Shown here one piece after another: positions 1 to 8,296 of a DNA stretch of 42,519 nt (within the stretch, counting starts at the first letter, position 1; every line of letters begins with the position of its first letter). Under the pieces are notes generated by a model, which saw only the letters and a list, made by a program, of their open reading frames with translations, did no database searches and had not been told where the DNA came from. The translations under genes and the position numbers were made by a program. This stretch comes from Geobacteraceae bacterium. Its GTDB lineage: Bacteria > Desulfobacterota > Desulfuromonadia > Geobacterales > Geobacteraceae. The stretch lies in NCBI GenBank assembly GCA_028683555.1, contig JAQUHN010000010.1:1-42519 (forward strand). The letters are read 5' to 3'.

Positions 1-90
1 CTGACCCGGTTCAGCGCGGCACACCGAAAACAGTACAACGCAGACCAGCAGAAAAGCTGTAAGAAATATTTTTCTCAAGGTAAAACCCAT
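1..90 (-). CDS. Exported protein, N-terminal fragment (runs off window start)
   Basis: Reading leftward from an ATG at 90, the first 30 codons give a short basic start (MGFTLRK), a hydrophobic stretch (IFLTAFLLVCVVLFSV) and a likely cleavage region around CRA-EPG. This is a typical Sec signal peptide, so the product is probably exported. The rest of the gene lies beyond the window, so no function can be assigned. There is no clear Shine-Dalgarno upstream of the ATG; an in-frame TTG four codons later is an alternative start. Confidence 0.5.
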   Translation of the reverse strand, partial: MGFTLRKIFLTAFLLVCVVLFSVCRAEPGQ

Positions 91-561
91 GGCAAATATA
101 ATAATGGCAGCAACGGGGTCATTCCCCTTGCCGATATCTTCCGAAACAGAAAAGCGCAGACGTTCCGCTTCGTAAAAGACAGGCTCCGAGTATACAAAAA
201 TCAACAACAGGCGGACCGGATGATAACAAACAGCCCAAAATTTTTCCATCAGTGATTTTGTTCACTTGGCAACATATCGCTCGAAGTACAGGAAATCTTG
301 CCACAAAAGAACGCCATGGCAGCCGTTCCAGGCTGGTTGTCGGGATCGTTTGCAGGTTTTGCTGTTTGACAAATTTAGGATAGTACGTACCATAGCTGAT
401 ACAGTAAGAATCGGTTCATGCTCGAACCAAACAACAGGCACCAACATTGCCCTGCAGGTATCAGTCAAACGTTTCGCGCACTGTTGAAGGAATAGCCGAC
501 GAAACCCGTTCGACCCTGCCGAGCCGGTAGGTATTGGCGCCGCAACAACAAGGAGGGTATC
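91..561. other. Intergenic region without a recognisable gene
   Basis: About 470 bases between the leftward exported-protein gene and the rightward ABM-like gene. The short open frames on both strands resemble no known protein and lack ribosome binding sites. An inverted repeat GGTTC-ATGCTC-GAACC lies near 413-428. Promoters for the two divergent genes are expected here but none is clear enough to call. Confidence 0.5.
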
Positions 562-924
562 ATGGCTACTCACGACAGGTGTTGCACTATCGTTCCCTAT
601 TTCAGGGTTATGAAGGACAAACTGGCGGATTTCCGGGAATTATGCGCCCAGATGGTGGACAAGACCCGTGCCGAAGAGAAGTGCCTTTTCTACGGGTTCA
701 GCTTTGACGGTGACGAGGCTCACTGTCGCGAGGGTTATGCCGATGCCGAAGGGTTGCTGATCCATCTGGAAAACGTCGGGCCATTACTCCAGCAGGCCTT
801 GAAAATTGCCGAGATAATCCGCCTGGAAGTCCATGGACCGAAAGAGGAGCTGGAAAAGCTGCAGGAACCGCTACAGGACCTCAAACCAAGATTCTTTACC
901 CTTGAATACGGTTTCCGTCGCTAA
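562..924 (+). CDS. Antibiotic biosynthesis monooxygenase (ABM)-like small protein
   Basis: A 120-residue soluble protein with the size and alternating strand/helix pattern of the dimeric alpha+beta-barrel ABM/quinol monooxygenase family. Visible features are an opening strand (TIVPYFRV), a helix with the ELCAQMVDKT segment, and a conserved-looking block around residues 53-75 (CREGYADAEGLLIHLENVG) that recurs in ABM-like proteins. An AGGAGGG Shine-Dalgarno sits seven bases before the ATG, which fixes the start. No cofactor site can be seen, as is normal for the family. The substrate is unknown. The DJ-1-like gene downstream is on the same strand and could be co-transcribed across a gap of about 180 bases. 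Confidence 0.72.
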   Translation: MATHDRCCTIVPYFRVMKDKLADFRELCAQMVDKTRAEEKCLFYGFSFDGDEAHCREGYADAEGLLIHLENVGPLLQQALKIAEIIRLEVHGPKEELEKLQEPLQDLKPRFFTLEYGFRR

Positions 925-1106
925 GCGACGACTCGAAATGCCGTCCGGCTGAAAACACCCGTTTCCTTCAGATGAAAACCGGCATCGCCCCTGACGCAGT
1001 CTCTGCAATTGTCCGGCAGGGTGAATTCTTACCCGATAGGGCATGGGTCACCGTTGGCATATCATTCTACTACTGGGGCGCCTGTTCCAGCCAAGGGAGG
1101 ATCGTC

Positions 1107-1613
1107 ATGAGAGTGCTGATATTGAGCGCAGACAACTTCGAGGATTCGGAACTCCTGTTTCCCTACTATCGTTTTCTGGAGGAGAATTTTCAGGTGGAGA
1201 TCGCTTCGCTGAAGAAGGGCACGATAACCGGCAAGCACGGCTATGGAGTAGAGGTGGACCGGACCCTGGCTGAAGTGGACCCCAACGGCTACGAACTGCT
1301 CCTGCTGCCGGGCGGAAAGGCCCCGGACGCGCTGCGGAAACAGCCCGAGAGCCTGGCAATCGCCAGGAGCTTCTTCAGCGCCGGCAAACCGGTCGCCGCC
1401 ATCTGTCCCGGGCCGCAGATCCTGCTAACCGCCGGCCTGCTGAACGGGCGGCGGGCAACCTGCTACCGTTCGTTGGCAGCGGAAATGAAGGTAGCCGGAG
1501 CCCGCTACGAAGACCGGGAGGTAGTCGTGGACGGCAGCCTGATCACTTCGCGGCAGCCGTCCGACCTCCCGGCCTTCATGAGAGAAATCATGCAACTGTT
1601 AAGGAAACGATAG
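1107..1613 (+). CDS. DJ-1/PfpI family (class I glutamine amidotransferase-like) protein
   Basis: A 168-residue protein covering one complete DJ-1/PfpI domain. The N-terminal strand MRVLILSADNFEDSE carries the glutamate expected to sit next to the nucleophile, LLLLPGGKAPD is the central strand-turn, and AAICPGPQ is the nucleophile elbow with Cys100. Relatives act as proteases/deglycases, chaperones or glyoxalases. Most PfpI-type members have Cys-His at the elbow; here the residue after the cysteine is proline, so the classical Cys-His pair is missing. The start was chosen at 1107 because GGGAGG lies just upstream; the reading frame stays open to 972 but that extension has no ribosome binding site and looks non-coding. 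Confidence 0.85.
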   Translation: MRVLILSADNFEDSELLFPYYRFLEENFQVEIASLKKGTITGKHGYGVEVDRTLAEVDPNGYELLLLPGGKAPDALRKQPESLAIARSFFSAGKPVAAICPGPQILLTAGLLNGRRATCYRSLAAEMKVAGARYEDREVVVDGSLITSRQPSDLPAFMREIMQLLRKR

Positions 1614-1615
1614 CC

Positions 1616-1639
1616 GGCGCTGGAGTGGAGCGCCAGCGT
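1616..1639. terminator. Possible hairpin between convergent genes
   Basis: GGCGCT (1616-1621) can pair with AGCGCC (1629-1634), or CGCTGG (1618-1623) with CCAGCG (1633-1638). It lies just after the DJ-1 stop and before the end of the converging kinase gene. There is no T-tract on either side, so the terminator role is a guess from position. Confidence 0.3.
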
Positions 1640-1695
1640 CACCGACAACGGCAAGCACCCACACCAGGCTAAGCCCGCTTTACGTGCAGTTACCG

Positions 1696-3858
1696 TTACT
1701 CTGCCACACCCGGGAGACCGATCACATCACTATCGAGCACATCACGAATTGCCTTGAGCAGGGAATTTGGTGAGATCGGTTTTGAAATGTAGCGGAATTC
1801 GCTCTTCATCAAACCGCGATCCTCAATCATATCAGACGGGTATCCGCTCAAGAAAAGCACCTTGATATCGGGTCGCACACTCCGTGCATCATTGAGCACA
1901 TCCATGCCGCTCATTTTCGGCATGATCATGTCAAGCAGGAGCAGATCAATGCGTTCGGCGGATGTTTTAAATTTCGCCACCGCATCTTCACCGTTTTCCG
2001 TAGCAATGACGGTGTATCCCGATGCACTCAGGGTAAGATCAATGACTTCGCGCAACTCTGGATTGTCTTCAGCCAGCAGAATTGTTTCCGATCCCCCTTC
2101 CGCAGTTGTGAAGGAAGAAACTTTCAGGGAACTTTCCCGGCAGCGTGACAAGGGGAGATACAACTGGAAAGTCGTTCCCATCCCTTGATCACTGTAGACT
2201 CGCACATGGCCATCATGTCGCTGCAGGATGCCATATACGACCGACAGCCCGAGACCGGTCCCCCGACCGACCTCCTTGGTGGTAAAAAACGGCTCGAAGA
2301 TCCGCTGCCGCGTATCCGGATCCATACCGACGCCGGTATCCGATATCACGATAACCGCATAGTCGCCCGGAGTACCGAAGCCGTGCATGGCGACGAACTC
2401 TTCATCCAACCGCAGAAAAGATGTTTCAATGGAAAAAAGGCCCCCCTCCGGCATGGCATCTCGGGCATTGGTTGCCAGATTCATCAGCACCTGCTCGATC
2501 TGGACCGGATCAGCAACCATTATCAATTCTTCCTCACAGGGCGTGAACCGGGTTTCCACGTCTTCGCCAATGAGCCGGGAGAGCATCTTCCGCGATGAGC
2601 CAATAAGATCATTCAGGTTCAAGCGGGTTTTCTCGGAAATATCCTGGCGGCAGAAGGCCAGAAGACGGCGGGTGATGGCGGCGGCCTTTTCACAGGAGGC
2701 GACGATCTCTTCCGCATAGTGTCGTCGGGGATCGTTCCTCTCGCTTTTCATGATAAGCAAATGGCCGAATCCGATTATGGCAGTGAGGATGTTGTTGAAA
2801 TCATGGGCCACTCCTCCTGCCAATTGGCCGACAGCCTCCATCTTCTGCGACTGGATGAGTTGGGCCTGGAGCTTCTCCCGCTCGTCTTCCGCCCGTTTTC
2901 GTTCGGTGATATCGAGGGCAGTGAAAATCACCCCCTTCGAAAGGTCATTCAGATCAATCGGCGTTGAAGAGAGAATGATGTCGAGAATTGTTCCATCTTT
3001 TTTCTTCCAGCGGGTTTCTACCGCCCCGGTTCCCTTCGCGGCTATCTGGCGATATTTTTCTGCGCCGACCCAGTCAAAATCCTCCCGGGAAGCATAAAGT
3101 ATTTCAGCACTCTTCCCGATAAGCTCTTCTCTGGCGTAGCCGGTCATTTCGCACACCCGCCCATTCACTTCAAGCAGCACCCTACTGCTTATGACACCGA
3201 TACCGGTCGGAGCGACACGAAAAATGCTCCATATTCTGCGCTCGCTCTCCCGCAAAGCCTCCTCACTTTTCTTCCGCGCCTCGATCTCATCTCTCAGATC
3301 GCCCAACAGGCCCAGCGTTGCGGTCTGACTCAGCTGTAATCGCTTATTCGTCTCCCGCAATTCCCCTTCAACTTTACGACGCCTGGTCAGTTCCTGCTCC
3401 AGCTCGTCAGTGCGTACCGCCACCAGTGCGGCAAGCCGCTCCTTTTCCAGGCGTTTCAAGTCGTTCGCTTCCTTGATCTTGGCCATGGCGCGAATCTGGG
3501 CTGTCAGTTCCGTTTCGTCCAGCGGCTTGGTGAGGAACCCCTCAGCTCCCGCCTCCAGTGCCAGGATACGGTTTTTTCGGTCAGTTTCCAGGGCGGTGAG
3601 GAAGATTACCGGGATATGCCGCAGACTTGTATGAGTCTTCAAACGCCGGCACACCTCGAATCCGTCCATTGCCGGCGTGACGATGTCGAGCAGAATGACA
3701 TCCGGGTCTTCGGCAATCGCCAGGTCAATCCCCTCCGGGCCATTGAGTGCAGTCAGCACCGTGGCAAAGGAAATAATATCAGCCACCATGGCTTTCAGGG
3801 ATGTCAGGTCATCCCGATTGTCGTTGATGGCCAGGAGTTTAAGGCTGCAAGTTTGCAT
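1696..3858 (-). CDS. Hybrid sensor histidine kinase (REC-PAS-HisKA-HATPase-REC)
   Basis: A 720-residue cytoplasmic two-component protein with no membrane segment. Domain order: N-terminal receiver at about 5-120, with phospho-acceptor Asp58 in [13 protein letters not shown] and a K-containing end (FLTKPLDE); a charged coiled coil to about 200; a PAS domain at about 210-325 ending in DITERKRAE; HisKA with the phospho-histidine in [14 protein letters not shown]; a HATPase with N box [11 protein letters not shown]1 DTGVGMD and [18 protein letters not shown]; and a second receiver with [13 protein letters not shown]. The HDFNN box places it with the NtrB-like kinases common in delta-proteobacteria. 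Start 3858 (MQTCSL) is preceded by GGGAGG; the frame extends 37 codons further without a ribosome binding site. No cognate response regulator gene is adjacent, so partner and signal are unknown. Confidence 0.92.
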   Translation of the reverse strand: MQTCSLKLLAINDNRDDLTSLKAMVADIISFATVLTALNGPEGIDLAIAEDPDVILLDIVTPAMDGFEVCRRLKTHTSLRHIPVIFLTALETDRKNRILALEAGAEGFLTKPLDETELTAQIRAMAKIKEANDLKRLEKERLAALVAVRTDELEQELTRRRKVEGELRETNKRLQLSQTATLGLLGDLRDEIEARKKSEEALRESERRIWSIFRVAPTGIGVISSRVLLEVNGRVCEMTGYAREELIGKSAEILYASREDFDWVGAEKYRQIAAKGTGAVETRWKKKDGTILDIILSSTPIDLNDLSKGVIFTALDITERKRAEDEREKLQAQLIQSQKMEAVGQLAGGVAHDFNNILTAIIGFGHLLIMKSERNDPRRHYAEEIVASCEKAAAITRRLLAFCRQDISEKTRLNLNDLIGSSRKMLSRLIGEDVETRFTPCEEELIMVADPVQIEQVLMNLATNARDAMPEGGLFSIETSFLRLDEEFVAMHGFGTPGDYAVIVISDTGVGMDPDTRQRIFEPFFTTKEVGRGTGLGLSVVYGILQRHDGHVRVYSDQGMGTTFQLYLPLSRCRESSLKVSSFTTAEGGSETILLAEDNPELREVIDLTLSASGYTVIATENGEDAVAKFKTSAERIDLLLLDMIMPKMSGMDVLNDARSVRPDIKVLFLSGYPSDMIEDRGLMKSEFRYISKPISPNSLLKAIRDVLDSDVIGLPGVAE

Positions 3859-4197
3859 CAAGCGCCTCCCAGTAAATTTAAGAAAAACCATCCGCTTCAA
3901 GCGGCTGGCAAGAGCTAGCCGGCAGACTTCTGATATTCCGTTCGGTCGTCTGCCGTGGACCCGTATCATTCCCAGAGTGATGACTTCCGGAACTCTATGT
4001 ATGGATTGGCATGCTCTATTCAGTTACTATTCGAAAAGGCAGGAACGGTCCGGGCGGGGACTTCCCCGAAGCACCTTGTAATCGGTCACCATCCTTCGCC
4101 CGGCACAGGAACTGCTTAGACTATACCAGCACACACCAAAAGTGCATCAACAACAGAATAAAACCTGCTGACACTATCCATTCCGAAGAGACTTAAC
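3859..4197. other. Intergenic region, no gene seen
   Basis: Upstream region of the leftward hybrid kinase gene. It contains only short unsupported frames on either strand. It should hold the kinase promoter on the minus strand; no unambiguous -35/-10 pair was found. The terminator of the transglutaminase-like gene begins at its right edge. Confidence 0.5.
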
Positions 4198-4222
4198 GCA
4201 AAAAGGCCCGCGTTGGCGGGCC
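4198..4222 (-). terminator. Rho-independent terminator of the transglutaminase-like gene
   Basis: Perfect 7-bp stem GGCCCGC (4205-4211) and GCGGGCC (4216-4222) with a 4-base loop. On the minus strand it is followed by TTTTT. It lies about 40 bases beyond the stop codon of the leftward gene ending at 4261. Confidence 0.85.
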
Positions 4223-4260
4223 ATGTATTGGGACAGCAGGGCGGATAATCCACCGTGTTG

Positions 4261-5286
4261 TTATTTTGCTGAATAGGTAATGGTATAGCTGAAGGTGGCA
4301 GGATCAAGCCAATCCAGAATTCGATCACCCACTCGGGCAAAAGGATACATGAAATAATTGACCGGCGCTCCTGGATGAGGGGGATTGAGAATGAGATCGC
4401 GCCCGGTGGACAACGTTACCCGGTACGGGTCGATACCGCCCCAGAAATATTCTCTGTATTCCTTGGTTTTGGCGTCCTCCAGTGTCAGGTTTTCCTTCAG
4501 CATGGCCTTGCGCACATCGGCCGGATCAACCGGAACCCAACCGTATCCGGGCAGGAAGAATTCGGCCCAGCAGTGTTGCCAGGTGGTACTATCATCCTTG
4601 TCATTCTTGCCGAGGCGGATGCCGAACACCTCTCGGGACGGCACCCCCGCTGCCCTGGCCAGGGCAACGAACAGCGAGTGAATGTCGACACACTTGCCGC
4701 CCGGGTTCAGCAGCAGGTTACAGACTTTGCCGTCACCGCAACCGCGGGTTTTCGGGTCGCGGTAGGTATTTTCGCAGGTCCAGTCGTAAATCGCCCGCGC
4801 CTTTTCCAACACCGAATTCTTGCCGGCAGTAATTTTTCCTGCCAGTTTCAGAGTGGCGCCATCCAATGGCGCGAGATTTGTTCCCTGCAGAAAATCCTGA
4901 TAATCAGCCGGGTCCCAAGCTGTTTCCTTGGCCGGAAAATTCCGCCGGATGACCTCCTTGCGCAACGCTTTGAAGCTGAAGGTCAGCTTTCTGCTTGTGG
5001 CGCCGCGATCCCACTTGGCATAGAGCATCGGAGTACTGTTGGCATTCTCTGCATACACCGCCGATTGGCTGAAATCGCCCGATATTTTCACCTCGGTAAT
5101 GGTCTGCTCCCTGTCGGAAATCGGGTAGGGCAACCATAGCTCGGCTTCCTGGCCGTTTTCCTGGGCAGTAAGATCAACTGCAACCGTAACCGTTCCCGAA
5201 TGGGTTTTGGATGCGGCATGGGCGGCAACCGGACTGCAGGCAATCAACATAAGAAACATCAGCAGAAATTTTCTGTGGCACAACAT
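4261..5286 (-). CDS. Exported transglutaminase-like (cysteine protease fold) protein
   Basis: A 341-residue protein with a signal peptide (MLCHRKFLLMFLMLIACSPVAAHA). The first half is a beta-rich domain of the kind found before transglutaminase cores. The core shows the papain-like triad in order: Cys in GGKCVDIHSLF, His in WQHCWAEFF and Asp in WVPVDPADV. It therefore probably acts in the periplasm as a peptidase, amide-transferring or peptide-binding protein; the substrate cannot be read from the sequence. The start at 5286 has GTGGAG upstream and gives a clean signal peptide; the frame continues 41 codons upstream with no ribosome binding site. The gene appears monocistronic, with a terminator after it and the cheV terminator on its upstream side. 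Confidence 0.85.
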   Translation of the reverse strand: MLCHRKFLLMFLMLIACSPVAAHAASKTHSGTVTVAVDLTAQENGQEAELWLPYPISDREQTITEVKISGDFSQSAVYAENANSTPMLYAKWDRGATSRKLTFSFKALRKEVIRRNFPAKETAWDPADYQDFLQGTNLAPLDGATLKLAGKITAGKNSVLEKARAIYDWTCENTYRDPKTRGCGDGKVCNLLLNPGGKCVDIHSLFVALARAAGVPSREVFGIRLGKNDKDDSTTWQHCWAEFFLPGYGWVPVDPADVRKAMLKENLTLEDAKTKEYREYFWGGIDPYRVTLSTGRDLILNPPHPGAPVNYFMYPFARVGDRILDWLDPATFSYTITYSAK

Positions 5287-5429
5287 TGGATTCTCCACTT
5301 CTTGAGTAAAATAATTGAGTATAGTGGAAAGGTATACGAGCTTACAGGTAAATGTCAAATTGATAGTCTCGAACAGAAACCATAGCATTATCGTATTTAT
5401 CAATACCATTCGACAATGCCACTGCCCGG

Positions 5430-5455
5430 AAAAAAAAGGCCTGCATAAGCAGGCC
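5430..5455 (-). terminator. Rho-independent terminator of cheV
   Basis: Perfect stem GGCCTGC (5438-5444) and GCAGGCC (5449-5455) with a 4-base loop. On the minus strand it is followed by a run of at least seven T. It lies about 27 bases after the cheV stop. Confidence 0.88.
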
Positions 5456-5481
5456 CCGGTTAACGTGGAAATTTCAGAAAA

Positions 5482-6450
5482 CTAGTGCATCAAGCTGTCA
5501 GCAAGTTGCACAAGATTCGGCAGGTCGGGTTTGGTGACGATATCGTTGGCGCCCAAATCACGCCATTTGCGCTTGTTGTCCTCGCTGGCAAGCGACGAAA
5601 AAATGAGCACCGGCAATCCCCGCAGCGCCTCTTCCTTGCGCACCAGGGAGGTAAGATGAAGGCCGTCCATCTTCGGCATTTCAATGTCGGTTATAAGCAT
5701 GTCGAACTCCCGGCTATAGGGAACGCCTTCCCGGCGGCAGCGTTCCAGCATGCCGGTGATCATATCCCAGGCTTCCGAACCGTTTTCCGCCTCTTCCACC
5801 CGATATCCGGCGGCCCGGAGAGACGAACAGATATTGTTGCGAATGAACCGTGAATCGTCGGCGACGAGGATACGTCGTTTGCTCCGGTCAAGGGTCAGTT
5901 CCTCGGTCATCTGCTCGCCGCTGATCTGGTACAGGACCTCATGGCCGCATATTTCGGCGACTATCTTTTCGAAATCCAGAATCAGGATAATCCGGTCATC
6001 CATCTTGACCACGCCGGTAACATTGACGTCATTGATCACCTTCACCGGCGGCTCCACCCGCTCCCAGGAAATTCGATAGATGCTGGAAACCGAGTGGACC
6101 AGGACTCCGACATTCATCCGGTTGAATTCGAGGACAACCACCCGGTCGGGAGTCAGTTCGTCGTTATTTTTGCCGAGCACATGAGAGAGGTTGATAACCG
6201 CAAGGACAGCATCCCGCAACTGCATCATTCCTTCAATGGCAGGATGGCTGTTGGGAATCTTCCAGGTCTTGGGACGACGGATTATCTCGCGTACCTTGGC
6301 CACATTCACCCCGTAGTAACAGGGAACAATCTCGCCATTACGGTCCAGTTCGTCGATCCGGAACTCGACAATCTCCAGTTCATTCGTGCCACTTTCCAGT
6401 AGTATTTTCTGCTTGTCGTCGGCTGCCACCGGCACCTCGCTCTGTATCAA
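5482..6450 (-). CDS. cheV: Chemotaxis protein CheV (CheW-receiver fusion)
   Basis: A 322-residue cytoplasmic protein. Residues about 25-165 form a CheW-like coupling domain (YYGVNVAKVREII, MQLRDAVLAVINL, RVVVLEFN). Residues about 190-320 are a receiver with acidic pocket VADDSR, phospho-acceptor Asp in LITDIEMPKMDG and the switch lysine in IVTKPD. CheV couples chemoreceptors to CheA and is thought to tune signalling through its receiver. The only plausible start is TTG at 6450, with AAAGGA about eleven bases upstream; the next ATG would remove part of the CheW domain. A sigma-28-type promoter lies at 6499-6526, pointing to co-regulation with flagellar genes. No other chemotaxis gene is in the window. 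Confidence 0.93.
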   Translation of the reverse strand: MIQSEVPVAADDKQKILLESGTNELEIVEFRIDELDRNGEIVPCYYGVNVAKVREIIRRPKTWKIPNSHPAIEGMMQLRDAVLAVINLSHVLGKNNDELTPDRVVVLEFNRMNVGVLVHSVSSIYRISWERVEPPVKVINDVNVTGVVKMDDRIILILDFEKIVAEICGHEVLYQISGEQMTEELTLDRSKRRILVADDSRFIRNNICSSLRAAGYRVEEAENGSEAWDMITGMLERCRREGVPYSREFDMLITDIEMPKMDGLHLTSLVRKEEALRGLPVLIFSSLASEDNKRKWRDLGANDIVTKPDLPNLVQLADSLMH

Positions 6451-6498
6451 ATAGATTAAAATCCTTTGGGCAAGACATGCCCTGCCCTTCTTTCATTA

Positions 6499-6526
6499 CT
6501 ATCGGCAGGTAACGGAAAAAACTTTA
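6499..6526 (-). promoter_or_regulatory. Sigma-28 (FliA)-type promoter of cheV
   Basis: Read on the minus strand, the sequence is TAAAGTTT, 12 bases, then GCCGATAG. The known sigma-28 consensus is TAAAGTTT-N11-GCCGATAA. Fifteen of sixteen box positions match and the spacer is one base longer than optimal. It is 48 bases upstream of the TTG start of cheV, a normal leader length. Confidence 0.7.
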
Positions 6527-6636
6527 ACATAACCGCTGACCGGGCCTCACAGGGGACGATAGATGCAGAGAAGATTACTGGTTGTCGAAAAAAAGCCTAT
6601 CCTATCCTGCCCTGCCAAAAAATCCCCTGAAACCGA

Positions 6637-6672
6637 TTTAACCGGGAACAGCAACTTTACCGGGAAACAACG
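6637..6672 (+). repeat. Tandem direct repeat upstream of the 7TM-PAS gene
   Basis: Two nearly identical units, TTTAACCGGGAACAGCAAC (6637-6655) and TTTACCGGGAAACAACG (6656-6672), sit head to tail about 75 bases before the start codon. They share TTTA-CCGGGAA-CAAC and repeat roughly every 18-19 bases, about two helical turns. This is consistent with a tandem regulator site; the protein is unknown. Confidence 0.4.
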
Positions 6673-6744
6673 ATTCTTCTAATTAAATACATTGTTCAGC
6701 CGATACGGAATAGCAACATTTCAGGCAACAGAAGGAAACCCCCT

Positions 6745-8103
6745 ATGATTTACCATTCATTCGACCTGGCACGGCTGTTCGAAACTCCGCTGGCCCTGCA
6801 GACCATGGCAACAGCCGCCATCATCTTCAGCCTCGGCACCCTTTCTGCCCTACGGGAACGTAAAACATCGGAGAGCATTGCCTTTTTCAAGCTGACTGCG
6901 GCGATCGCCTTATGGCTGTTCGGTTTCGCCTGGATGTATGCATCGGTTGACGAAGAAACCGCCTGCTGGTGGGCGAAAATATCCTACATCGGCATCGCGC
7001 TGATTCCCGCGGCCGCCTTTGAATTCAGCACCATGCTGATGCAGGATTTTCAGCAGCTGCAAAAAAGGATTCAGGCTTTCTGGACCATCGGAGTATTTTT
7101 CCTCATCGCCACCCTGGCCACCGATGTCCAGTTCGGCTCAATGTACCGCTACGAATGGGGGTTCTATCCGCGCCACACCCTTACCAGCATTCCCTTTCTC
7201 ATCTACTTCTTCGGCGTGCTGATGCTGGTTCTCCGGAGATATGTGATGGGTTTCCGCCAGGCCCGAAAAGGCTCCCTGCAGTGGAAACAGGGGCGGCTGA
7301 TGCTGTTTGCCTACCTGGTGTCGAATATCGGCTTGGTAGATTTTCTCCCCTCATGGGGAATAGCAGTCTACCCATTCGGCTTTGTGGCAATCATCCTCTT
7401 TACCCTGATCCTGTTTTATACCATCTCACGCTACCGGTTCGTGGCTATCACCCCGTCCTTTGCCGTCGACCGCATTATCGGCATCATGGACGACGGCCTG
7501 CTGGTACTCGACAATGAAGGCTATATTCAGGTAGTCAACAACTCGCTGTGTCGCCTGTTCGGCGCGGAACAAGCCTCTCTCATAGGCATGCGGCCATCCG
7601 AAGCGCTGTCGGGTGGGGATGGTTTCGCGCTCCGTTTGGAGGGTGTCCTGCGCAACGGCGAACTCAGAAATTTTGAGATCGAGCACCGGCAAGACGGCAA
7701 GGACATCCGCACCTACAGCCTTGCCAGTTCCATCATGCGAGGCCAACATGGTGAACGACTGGCGGTCGTTTGCGTAGTAAGGGACATTACCGAGCGGAAA
7801 CAGGCCGAAACAGAACGCGAGCAGCTCATATCCCGGCTCCAGGAAGCACTGGCAAACGTCCGACAGCTGAGTGGCATGCTGCCGATCTGTGCATGCTGCA
7901 AAAAAATCAGGGATGACCAGGGCTACTGGCAGCAGATCGAGTCCTATATCAGGACCCACACGGAAGCAGAGTTCACCCACAGCATGTGCCCTGCCTGCGC
8001 CGACAAGGCGTATGAGGAACTGGCAGAATTAAAAAAGGGATCAATCAACTCTTCAGGCCGTCAAAATGGCCAAAAGCTGACTGGTCCCTCTCTTAAAAGA
8101 TGA
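6745..8103 (+). CDS. 7TM-PAS signalling receptor with C-terminal cysteine module, no kinase domain
   Basis: A 452-residue membrane protein. Residues 1 to about 225 are mostly hydrophobic with seven predicted membrane segments, matching the 7TM sensor domain found before histidine kinases. A PAS domain follows at about 240-350 (IGIMDDGLLVLDNEG to VVRDITERKQ), then a short coiled coil. Instead of HisKA/HATPase the protein ends in a module beginning LSGMLPICACCKKIRDD and closing with SMCPACADKAY: Cys382/384/385 and Cys415/418 make a CxxC...CxxC zinc-ribbon-like pair. Similar tails occur on many PAS proteins of Geobacter-like bacteria (from memory), role unknown. It has no visible output enzyme, so it probably signals through a partner. 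AGAAGGAA precedes the ATG. Confidence 0.85.
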   Translation: MIYHSFDLARLFETPLALQTMATAAIIFSLGTLSALRERKTSESIAFFKLTAAIALWLFGFAWMYASVDEETACWWAKISYIGIALIPAAAFEFSTMLMQDFQQLQKRIQAFWTIGVFFLIATLATDVQFGSMYRYEWGFYPRHTLTSIPFLIYFFGVLMLVLRRYVMGFRQARKGSLQWKQGRLMLFAYLVSNIGLVDFLPSWGIAVYPFGFVAIILFTLILFYTISRYRFVAITPSFAVDRIIGIMDDGLLVLDNEGYIQVVNNSLCRLFGAEQASLIGMRPSEALSGGDGFALRLEGVLRNGELRNFEIEHRQDGKDIRTYSLASSIMRGQHGERLAVVCVVRDITERKQAETEREQLISRLQEALANVRQLSGMLPICACCKKIRDDQGYWQQIESYIRTHTEAEFTHSMCPACADKAYEELAELKKGSINSSGRQNGQKLTGPSLKR

Positions 8104-8296
8104 TCCACCGCTACGGTGCAAAAAGTTGTACCGGCAAAGACGATCAGGACTGCAGCAGAACGGACGTACTGCGCGGCCTCTTCTCCCTCCACATTTTACA
8201 ATACATTTACATGCAAAGTGGCAGTGCGGGAGTACACTAGTAGACAAATCCATCACACCTCAAACTACACGTGTCGCCAAAGCATGGAGTTCCACT

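Noticed and set aside
413-428. GGTTC-N6-GAACC looked like the T-arm of a tRNA
   Set aside because: No acceptor stem, D-arm or anticodon arm could be fitted around it.
972-1106. N-terminal extension of the DJ-1-like protein
   Set aside because: The extra 45 codons have no Shine-Dalgarno and precede the strand where the family normally starts; GGGAGG points to 1107.
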